Of a stretch of 64,000 bases of DNA, positions 1 to 7,142 are shown one piece after another. Made by a program: the position numbers and the translations under genes. The stretch spans positions 1,674,001 through 1,738,000 of the forward strand of contig NC_019684.1 of the NCBI RefSeq assembly GCF_000316645.1. Reading direction: 5' to 3'. This DNA comes from Nostoc sp. PCC 7524. GTDB taxonomy: Bacteria > Cyanobacteriota > Cyanobacteriia > Cyanobacteriales > Nostocaceae. The stretch's first letter is position 1. The number at the start of each line of letters is the position of its first letter. The notes under the pieces are model-generated. The model did no database searches. It had not been told where the DNA came from and was given only the letters and a program-made list of their open reading frames with translations.

Positions 1-380
1 CGAATTTCTTCTGTCGGTAATAGTTGTGTACGTACTTTACGGTCAATATTGAGAAACAGTGGACTACTTAGCCATGAATTTAAACTATGTTGTAATTCTT
101 GAGAGAGGTTGTCAAACTCCTGGTGGGAAATATGAGTAACGTCTTCTTCATCAATTTCAAAGTTGGCAAAGTTGCGAGTGCGCCATCCTAGATGGGCATA
201 TAAGGCTGTATACATTTGTTGCCAACGTCGATAAAGATACTCCAATTGTGGTGCAGCAGGTAATCCACCAGTGAATTGCATGGGAGTGGGAGCATCTGTT
301 TGCCACAGTTGAGCAATGACTGTGGGAAATCCTTGTTTTAAGTTTCCTTTTCCTAAATTGAGGATGATCAGTTTACTCAT
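1..380 (-). CDS. Probable CHAT-domain protein, N-terminal fragment
   Basis: The reading frame is open from an ATG at 380 to the window edge, so only about 126 N-terminal residues are visible. They start MSKLIILNLGKGNLKQGF, continue with a short segment ending TGGLPAAPQLEYLYRRWQ, and then an acidic stretch. From memory, this layout (a short strand, a GxLPPAPEL-like turn, then YRRWQ) is typical of the N-terminus of cyanobacterial CHAT (caspase-HetF-associated with TPRs) proteins, which often sit beside DUF1822 and sigma-like genes as here. The catalytic part lies outside the window, so protease function is inferred from the N-terminus and neighbours only. It is the third gene of the leftward operon, separated from the DUF1822 gene by a 174-bp gap that carries tandem repeats. 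Confidence 0.7.
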   Translation of the reverse strand, partial: MSKLIILNLGKGNLKQGFPTVIAQLWQTDAPTPMQFTGGLPAAPQLEYLYRRWQQMYTALYAHLGWRTRNFANFEIDEEDVTHISHQEFDNLSQELQHSLNSWLSSPLFLNIDRKVRTQLLPTEEI

Positions 381-470
381 GGCTAAGAATATAAGTGATG
401 TTATGGCTGTGGACAAGGCGATTAGGACATGAATAAAAGCTCAAACTTATTCATGGCATGGATTTTACTA

Positions 471-523
471 TTGCCTATTACCTATTGCCTATTACCTATT
501 GCCTATTACCTATTGCCTATTGC
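471..523. repeat. Tandem heptamer-type repeat (TTGCCTATTACCTA)
   Basis: The units TTGCCTA and TTACCTA alternate about seven times without interruption in the gap between the DUF1822 gene and the CHAT gene. Alternating related heptamers are the form of the short tandemly repeated repetitive (STRR) sequences known from heterocyst-forming cyanobacteria. No coding role is seen. Confidence 0.85.
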
Positions 524-554
524 CTTCTGCTATATCTTTCACAAATTTCTCAAC

Positions 555-1700
555 CTAGCTAACAAACTCTTGGGTGAAGTGGAAATCATCTAAGACAACC
601 TGAAGACTAAAACAAGTGTTTTCCGGACATCTAAATCGTTTAAGTTGGATGGAGTTATCTGCTTCCCGTGCTGCTACTGATTGGACAACTTCTCCTGAAA
701 CAGAAATTAATGCTAGTCTGAGATTTTCAGGTAGGTAAAAGCTACGGTCTTTTGGAGATAACTGAGCGCGGATTCCTAACCTACCGTCTGTTTGCTGTGT
801 CAAGGTTAACATTAATAATATAGTAGGTTGATTGTTGTTTGGTAGTTCAATTACGTGAAATCGTTGGATTGACTGTTCATTTTCATCAATAGCTTGACGA
901 AAGCTAAAGGCAAAATCTGACTGTTCACCTAAGAATGTCTCGATGGTTTGCCAACTATCTGTAAACATATTTTGTAACCATTGACGCAAATTAACCACCA
1001 CTGGGTCTTGTTGTGGTTGTTGTGGCCAATCTTCCCTAGCTAGTAATGCTCCCCAGATTTCAAAGGGTAATTCTAGCCGAAGATTAGTAATTGTCGGATT
1101 TGCTAATCTTTGCCAGAGGTTTTCTACTTGGGTAGTTGACAAATCAGGTAAAGGAGCGATCGCAGTCTGTGTTTTTTCTTCGGGATACAGCTGATGCACT
1201 ACCCAAAGTACACTCAAATCCTCAATCATTTGATTGGCATCTAAAGAGTAAGTCCTTTGTTGAGGATCATAGCTACCTTGATTTTTTAATTGCTCATGGG
1301 TAGTATAGCCCCAAATTCTCATCCATTCACCATTGGGATTGATTTGTACTGCTAGATAGTAATCTCCTGCCCATTGGGGAATGTCTACCCATTCTTGTGG
1401 TACATAAAATTCTCTAGTTTCTAAATTTTTATCTGGGATCAGGATCAGGCGTTTTGTAGCCAGAGTTATGGCTGTGCCGTTGACTACTTCCCAAATCTTG
1501 GGCAGAGTATCACTCACCGCTTCTGGTATATACTCCCTTTGCAACCAGGGAAGAAAGGTATTGAGACAAACTTGATTGAGAAAGGCATTCCAACGACTAC
1601 AGGGACTCACGTAAGACTGACTGTGTTGCCAAGCTTGATCTTGAATTGCTGGAGAAACCCCTAACCAAAGTTGAGTTGGTGGAACGCCAGAAGATAACAT
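555..1700 (-). CDS. DUF1822 family protein
   Basis: The protein has 381 residues from an ATG at 1700. I recognise it as a DUF1822 protein, a cyanobacterial family of unknown function, by its overall pattern: an N-terminal helix-rich part with a W-rich segment (WLQREYIPEAV), the central EWVDIPQWAGDYYLAVQINP block, and an NLRQWLQNMF motif near residue 235, followed by a beta-rich C-terminal domain with LGIRAQLSP. There is no signal peptide or membrane segment, so it is probably cytoplasmic. The start lies two bases past the stop of the upstream sigma-like gene, so the two are almost certainly co-transcribed and possibly translationally coupled. The constant company of sigma-like and CHAT genes suggests a shared regulatory role, which is inference. 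Confidence 0.8.
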   Translation of the reverse strand: MLSSGVPPTQLWLGVSPAIQDQAWQHSQSYVSPCSRWNAFLNQVCLNTFLPWLQREYIPEAVSDTLPKIWEVVNGTAITLATKRLILIPDKNLETREFYVPQEWVDIPQWAGDYYLAVQINPNGEWMRIWGYTTHEQLKNQGSYDPQQRTYSLDANQMIEDLSVLWVVHQLYPEEKTQTAIAPLPDLSTTQVENLWQRLANPTITNLRLELPFEIWGALLAREDWPQQPQQDPVVVNLRQWLQNMFTDSWQTIETFLGEQSDFAFSFRQAIDENEQSIQRFHVIELPNNNQPTILLMLTLTQQTDGRLGIRAQLSPKDRSFYLPENLRLALISVSGEVVQSVAAREADNSIQLKRFRCPENTCFSLQVVLDDFHFTQEFVS

Positions 1701-1702
1701 AG

Positions 1703-2920
1703 CTACTGTTCCTTTGAGAAGTACGATTGCATATCACTGAAGTAATTCTGTAACCAATCTTCCAACACTGCACTAATATCTTTAACTACGTTGGAACTAG
1801 GAGAAATATGCACTGTCTCCTGACTCCACTTGGTAATTGTTAGCAATAAGCATTCTCTAGCCTTCGCTAATTGACGTGAAACTTGATATTGCTGGAGGTG
1901 TTGTTGTTGGGCAATTTGTTTTTGGGTTAGTCCTTGCTGATAGTATAGTTGTAGCAAATGTTGTAATTGAGGAGGCAGTTTTACCAGGGTCGTCATTAAT
2001 AGGTTGTAAATTTCCTGTTGTTGATTTTTGCGAGTTTCCGCTTCTTCTGCGGCAATTAAATTTGTCAGCAAAGATTCATTATAGGAAGTGTCTGGTAATT
2101 CATCTTGTAATTCTCTATCCCCCTGATCTTTATAGGGAATGTTCAGTGAATAGACAACAGGATATAAGTCAGAACGCGCGTATTTAGCACACAAAAGCAA
2201 CCATCTTTCTAAAGTTTGCGGGTTGCATTCCGGCCCAGGAGGATCAAGTTTTGTGAAGCGATCGCGGTTATAGAGTTGAGCGATTACTTTCCATGTATCT
2301 TCGTCCGGTTGATATAACTTTCTCACTTTTGTCGATTTGCTCAGAATATAGCCATCTGTAAAACATTTCCAAGCTAACAAGTAACGAGCAATAGTTTTAT
2401 CCGTTAACCCAGAATTTTGTAATGATTCTTGTAGTCTCTTACGGCTTAATTTCAACAATAATGCCCAATCGCTGCAAAAATCTATTTCTTGTTTCTTGCG
2501 TAAAGTATCACGAATAATATTACCAAAGGCTACATCACTGTAGCCCTTGAGACTAGCTTTTTGGTCAGGTTTACAAGCTTGCAGAATTTTCGGTACTTCG
2601 ATAATCGCAATTTGAAAACAGTCAGCTAAACTATACTGCACACTAGCAAATTGGAGAATCGTCCTTTTAGCAGCCCAAAAACAGGTCTCTTGTAAATAAG
2701 CTGTGAGATGTCCTGCCGCTAACAAGTTAGGTTGATTGTGCCAGTGTTGATGCCAGTAGATTTCCCAAAAATTTGCTGATAGTTGCGTTTTTGATGTCTC
2801 TAACAAGCACTTTTCCATGCTTTGCCGCAGCTTGGCATCACATACCCAATAACCAAAGCAATCATCATCAAATTGTAGGAAAGTTGAAAAAATTTCCGAA
2901 ATATTTTGGCGAGGACGCAT
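1703..2920 (-). CDS. Sigma-70-like transcription factor of the DUF1822/CHAT operon
   Basis: This protein has 405 residues. The C-terminal third carries a sigma region 4-like helix-turn-helix at about residues 310-360: LPPQLQHLLQLYYQQGLTQK, then QIAQQQHLQQYQVSRQLAKA, with the usual sequence of a leucine-rich first helix, a GLTQKQIA turn and a recognition helix. The N-terminal and middle parts are helical and diverged, and I cannot identify a clear region 2. After the HTH there is a 46-residue tail containing VLEDWLQNYF, similar to a motif in the adjacent DUF1822 protein. It is the first gene of the leftward operon, next to the divergent promoter region. Whether it binds core polymerase as a true sigma factor or works as a diverged regulator is open. 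Confidence 0.75.
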   Translation of the reverse strand: MRPRQNISEIFSTFLQFDDDCFGYWVCDAKLRQSMEKCLLETSKTQLSANFWEIYWHQHWHNQPNLLAAGHLTAYLQETCFWAAKRTILQFASVQYSLADCFQIAIIEVPKILQACKPDQKASLKGYSDVAFGNIIRDTLRKKQEIDFCSDWALLLKLSRKRLQESLQNSGLTDKTIARYLLAWKCFTDGYILSKSTKVRKLYQPDEDTWKVIAQLYNRDRFTKLDPPGPECNPQTLERWLLLCAKYARSDLYPVVYSLNIPYKDQGDRELQDELPDTSYNESLLTNLIAAEEAETRKNQQQEIYNLLMTTLVKLPPQLQHLLQLYYQQGLTQKQIAQQQHLQQYQVSRQLAKARECLLLTITKWSQETVHISPSSNVVKDISAVLEDWLQNYFSDMQSYFSKEQ

Positions 2921-3265
2921 GAATCAAAAAGTAATAATTTATTATATATGTACACATTATTAACAATGAATTAAGCAAAAGTTATGTCTTGATTAACCTT
3001 GTACATTGATTGGTGTTCAGAAAGCTTTTATAAGGCTCCCATGAGTTTTTTATTCAGATAGAATAAAATAATCGCAATTTATCTAAGAGTATTAATTCCA
3101 TCAGTCTCACTTCATTCCTTAAGATAAATTTGATAAAATTAGGCATTGATATCATCATATAATCGATATTAATAATCAATGTTTTATCTTTCTTGATCAA
3201 CACTATAAGCTTTTCCAACTATTTACCATCCCCAAGCTATTTGATGAATATAAAATAATATTGCC
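2921..3265. promoter_or_regulatory. Divergent promoter region between the two CHAT-linked operons
   Basis: This 345-bp AT-rich gap separates two operons transcribed away from each other (sigma-like/DUF1822/CHAT to the left, DUF928/exoprotein/TPR-CHAT to the right), so both promoters should lie here. I see many short AT-rich blocks but no operator or -10/-35 pair that I would defend. Confidence 0.5.
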
Positions 3266-4117
3266 ATGAAAAAAATACTTTTGTTTCCAACTGTCATACT
3301 AATCTCTGGAATTACCTTGAGCATTTTTAACATAGTAGGAAATTGGCAACCGGGACAAGCCGAAACCTTAATATCAACCAAAAAGATCTGGTATATTCCG
3401 CCAACAGTCAAAGAAAAGCCAGGAGAACCTAGAGGACGACGTAGAGGCGGAGGTAGTCGAGGTCCCTGTAAGGAGTATGAAACTCTCACAGCTTTAGTAC
3501 CGATAACTAATACAGGAATCAAAGATGTAGTCTTGGGAAAGTCTACATCGCCAAACCCAACATTTTGGTTTTTTGTGCCTGACAACTTAAACCCCAGAGT
3601 TTCTGTAGAGTTTGTTATTCAAGACGAAGCAGATAACTATGTCTATCAGACAAAATTTAATCCACCAGAAACACCATCAGGGATTGTCAGCCTACTTGTA
3701 GAGCCTAAAGAGCCATTAGTATCTAGTCAATCGTATCGATGGACTTTTTCTATTTATTGCGACTCAGAAAAATCTTTAGCTGCCGTTTATGTACAAGGCT
3801 CAATGAAGCAAGTTGATCTCAACCCAACACTCAAAAAGCAACTGGAAGTAGCTAAAACTCCTCTAGAAAGAGCAGCCTTGTTTGCCAAAAATGGTATTTG
3901 GTACGATGCCTTAACAACTTTAGGAGAACAAATACAAAGCAGTCAAAGTAAAGATCCCGAAATTACATCAGCTTGGGCTGAACTACTACAACAAGCTAAA
4001 TTAGATAGCTCTGCTGCTGCTCCGATTATTTCCTGTTGTACACCCAAGCATTCCAGAAGACTGCTGATCAACTCTATGAAATTTTTATACAACCATGAGA
4101 GACAAGCAAGGCATTAA
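3266..4117 (+). CDS. DUF928 domain-containing secreted protein
   Basis: The 283-residue product has a signal-like N-terminus (MKKILLFPTVILISGITLSI then a hydrophobic run), pointing to export. The body matches DUF928, a cyanobacterial family of unknown function: KIWYIPPTVKEKPGEPRGRR, a basic glycine-rich loop, GPCKEYETLTALVP, the conserved TFWFFVP block near residue 95, and a C-terminal helical part with TPLERAALFAKNGIWYDAL. A family-like end, APIISCC, is followed by about 24 extra residues that run into the next gene. The overlap with the exoprotein start at 4095 is 23 bp, indicating a tight operon. DUF928 genes commonly accompany haemagglutinin-type exoproteins and CHAT genes in cyanobacteria; a role in export or processing of the exoprotein is inference. 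Confidence 0.8.
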   Translation: MKKILLFPTVILISGITLSIFNIVGNWQPGQAETLISTKKIWYIPPTVKEKPGEPRGRRRGGGSRGPCKEYETLTALVPITNTGIKDVVLGKSTSPNPTFWFFVPDNLNPRVSVEFVIQDEADNYVYQTKFNPPETPSGIVSLLVEPKEPLVSSQSYRWTFSIYCDSEKSLAAVYVQGSMKQVDLNPTLKKQLEVAKTPLERAALFAKNGIWYDALTTLGEQIQSSQSKDPEITSAWAELLQQAKLDSSAAAPIISCCTPKHSRRLLINSMKFLYNHERQARH

Positions 4118-7100
4118 GTGTTTCAGGAAATTGTTTGTTTTTGGATTAGCCATCTCAGCACTTAGTTCGGTGATTGGGGGAAAAACCCCTGTACTTGCGG
4201 AAATTCAAGCTGATACCACCTTGGGAAGACAACTATCAATCTTCAACCAAGGAGTTGAGGTAAAAGGAACAATAGGCGATCGCATTGATGGTGGTGTAGT
4301 CCGAGGAGCCAACTTATTCCATAGCTTTCGAGAATTTAGTATTGAGGATGGGCAGAAGGTGTACTTCTCCAACCCAGCCGGAATACAACATATTTTCACA
4401 CGCGTCACAGGTAACAATCGGTCTGAAATTTCAGGAACATTGGGGGTGTTAGGTAATGCCAATCTATTTTTAATTAATCCCCAAGGCATTTTGTTTGGCT
4501 CCAATGCCACATTAGACATTGCAGGTTCTTTTGCTGCGAGTACAGCTGATAGTCTGTTATTTGCTAATGGCTTAACTTTTAGTGCTACCAATCCCCAAGT
4601 TCCACCCATACTAAACATCAATTTACCTCTGGGTTTGCAATTTGGCACAAATACCAAAGCAATTCAAGTACAAACAGTATCAGACACTGGTTTAGTAGTA
4701 CCAACAGGCAAGACTCTAGCATTAGTGGGTGGCGATGTCCGACTAGAAGGTGGAATCTTACAAGCAGCAGCAGGGCGTATCGAATTGGCATCTATCAGGG
4801 GAGTAGGAATTGTCGGGGTAGATGTGGCAGGCGATCGCCTCAAGCTCAATTTTCCTGATGTCATTCCGCTTGGAGATATTTTCCTGTCCCAAGCGGCTCT
4901 CGTCAATGTTAGTGGTGAACACGCTGGTGATATACAGGTGCAGGGTAGACAAGTTTCCCTAACAGAAGGTTCACGTTTGGTGACAAATACTCTAGGGACT
5001 CAATCAGGGGGCAGTTTGCAGATCAATGCAACTGAATCCCTCGATTTGTCTGGTACTAACATCAATGGCAATCCTGGGGGGCTGTTTGCCAGAACATTTG
5101 GTTCTGGAAATGCTGCTAGTATCACCATTAAGACCAGTAAATTAACTGCTCAACAAGGTGCAAGAATATCAGCCGCAACCTTTGATCGAGGACTAGGAGG
5201 GGATTTGCTAGTGAATGCCTCCCAATCCGTGGAAGTGATTGGCACAACTGGCAGAGGAAATCGGCCCAGTGCTTTTTTTGCTGATTCTGAAGGCAGTGGA
5301 AATGCAGGAAACTTGACGATTAATACTGAACGCTTAACTTTGCGAGATGGCAGTTTAATCAGCGTTGGTACTGGCGGAGATGGCCAAGCCGGAAACCTGA
5401 TGATCAATGCCTCCCAATCAGTAGAACTCTTAGGTACTACGCCAGATGGATTTTTGCCTAGTGAACTCGCTGCTTTTACACTCGGTCATCAAGATGCAGG
5501 CAAGATAGAAATTAACACTCATAAGTTAATTATTCAGGACGGGGCTGCGATATTCGTCTCAACATTTGGTGCGGGTGAAGGTGGAGATCTCACTGTCAAT
5601 GCTTCAGACTCTATAAAAGTAAGTGGTACTGGTAAAGTAGGCGATATTGTGTTTGGCAGTGCCTTATTGAGTCAAAGCGAAAAAAGTGCTACAGGAAACG
5701 CAGGAAATATAGAAATTAACACCTCTAAGTTGACAGTTAGTGATGGAGGACTTATATCCGCCTCTACTTTCAGTCCAGGAAATACCGGCAATATCAGCAT
5801 CAACGCCACTCAGTTTGTAGATGTGCTTGGCACTTCCCCTAATGACGAAGTTGCTAGCCAAATTTTGACTCAAGTTAATAATCAAGCAACTGGCAATGGT
5901 GGAGAATTAAAAATTACTACTAGACAGTTAAATGTTCGAGATGGAGGCATAATATCGACTTCGACATTTGATCAGGGCAATGCTGGCAATTTGACAGTCA
6001 ATGCCTCAGAATCTGTAGAAGTGAGTGGTTTTTCACCTGATGGGTTTTCTAGTGGAATATTTACTAATAGTTATCGAACAGGTAATGCTAGAGAATTAAA
6101 AATTGATACTAAGCGGTTAATTGTCAGCAATGGAGGAGTAGTATCGGCATCTACTCGTGGTGTCGGGAATGCTGGTAACTTAACAGTAATTGCCCAAGAG
6201 TCTATTAAGGTAATTGGTTCTGAAGTAGGTGAGAACCGCACCAGCAGAATTGCCGTCAGATCTTTAGGAGACGGAAATGCGGGAAATTTACAAATTTTTA
6301 CCCCAGAATTGCTACTCCAGAATAGCGGTGAGCTAAATGTAAATGCTTCTGGCTCAGGTAATCCAGGTAACTTGAACATAACAGCCACCAATATTTTTCT
6401 AGATCAAAGCAAGATTAATGCAGAAACTGCGTTTGGTAGTAATGCAAACATTGCACTACAAGTAGCCGGACTGATCGTCATGCGAAACCGTAGTTTAATT
6501 AGCTCCCAAGCTTTTAACAAAGGTAGTGGCGGCAACATTAATATCAATACAAATTTTATAGTTGCTGTCCCTAATGAAGATAGTGATATTATTGCCAACG
6601 CCTTTGAAGGTTCGGGAGGCAAAATTAACATTCTTGCTCAAAGTATATTTGGATTACTACCACGTCAAAGATTGACTTCTCTGAGTGATATTAATGCCAG
6701 TTCTGAACTGGGAATTAATGGATTTGTAGAAATCAACACACCCAACCTAGATCCCAGTAGCGGACTCGTGGCATTACCCGAAAATGTAGTAGATGCTTCT
6801 AAACTAATTGCCCAAACTTGTAGAGGTGCTGGAGAAGCAACAGCCAGTCAACAAAGTGAATTTGTAATTACTGGACGGGGTGGTTTACCATCAAAGCCTA
6901 GCGATCCCTTGAGTGGTGATGCCATCTGGCAAGACCTGCAATCCTATACGTTACTTAATGAAAAATTAACTACTTCTGGACAAGAAACAAATTCAGTTTC
7001 TCCACAACCTGCGGACATCATCGAGGCCCAAGGATGGGTAACTAATACCGATGGCAAGATTACCTTGGTAGCTCAATCTCCCACTACAACCCCTCATCAT

Positions 7101-7142
7101 TCCTCGCGCACACCTGTTAATTGTCCGGTTGCCCAAAACTGA
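4095..7142 (+). CDS. Two-partner-secretion exoprotein, filamentous haemagglutinin type
   Basis: The product has 1,015 residues from an ATG inside the end of the DUF928 gene. A signal peptide is visible at about residues 1-36, with a basic start, a hydrophobic core FVFGLAISALSSVIGG and VLA before EIQADTTLG. Residues 40-170 form a TPS domain: FHSFREFSI, VYFSNPAGIQHIFTRVTGNN, NPQGILFGSNATLDIAGSF. The rest is a long right-handed beta-helix of degenerate units of the type GNAGNLTVNASESVEVSGT. The C-terminal region carries one cysteine (TCRGAGEA) and GRGGLPSKPSDPL, which I recall as typical of cyanobacterial members. Such proteins are normally passed through the outer membrane by a TpsB pore protein, which is not in the window. 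It is probably a surface adhesin or a scaffold for the downstream TPR-CHAT protein (inference). Confidence 0.85.
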   Translation: MRDKQGIKCFRKLFVFGLAISALSSVIGGKTPVLAEIQADTTLGRQLSIFNQGVEVKGTIGDRIDGGVVRGANLFHSFREFSIEDGQKVYFSNPAGIQHIFTRVTGNNRSEISGTLGVLGNANLFLINPQGILFGSNATLDIAGSFAASTADSLLFANGLTFSATNPQVPPILNINLPLGLQFGTNTKAIQVQTVSDTGLVVPTGKTLALVGGDVRLEGGILQAAAGRIELASIRGVGIVGVDVAGDRLKLNFPDVIPLGDIFLSQAALVNVSGEHAGDIQVQGRQVSLTEGSRLVTNTLGTQSGGSLQINATESLDLSGTNINGNPGGLFARTFGSGNAASITIKTSKLTAQQGARISAATFDRGLGGDLLVNASQSVEVIGTTGRGNRPSAFFADSEGSGNAGNLTINTERLTLRDGSLISVGTGGDGQAGNLMINASQSVELLGTTPDGFLPSELAAFTLGHQDAGKIEINTHKLIIQDGAAIFVSTFGAGEGGDLTVNASDSIKVSGTGKVGDIVFGSALLSQSEKSATGNAGNIEINTSKLTVSDGGLISASTFSPGNTGNISINATQFVDVLGTSPNDEVASQILTQVNNQATGNGGELKITTRQLNVRDGGIISTSTFDQGNAGNLTVNASESVEVSGFSPDGFSSGIFTNSYRTGNARELKIDTKRLIVSNGGVVSASTRGVGNAGNLTVIAQESIKVIGSEVGENRTSRIAVRSLGDGNAGNLQIFTPELLLQNSGELNVNASGSGNPGNLNITATNIFLDQSKINAETAFGSNANIALQVAGLIVMRNRSLISSQAFNKGSGGNININTNFIVAVPNEDSDIIANAFEGSGGKINILAQSIFGLLPRQRLTSLSDINASSELGINGFVEINTPNLDPSSGLVALPENVVDASKLIAQTCRGAGEATASQQSEFVITGRGGLPSKPSDPLSGDAIWQDLQSYTLLNEKLTTSGQETNSVSPQPADIIEAQGWVTNTDGKITLVAQSPTTTPHHSSRTPVNCPVAQN

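Noticed and set aside
471..523. A CRISPR array
   Set aside because: The heptamer repeats run head to tail without unique spacers. No CRISPR-like spacing was seen elsewhere.
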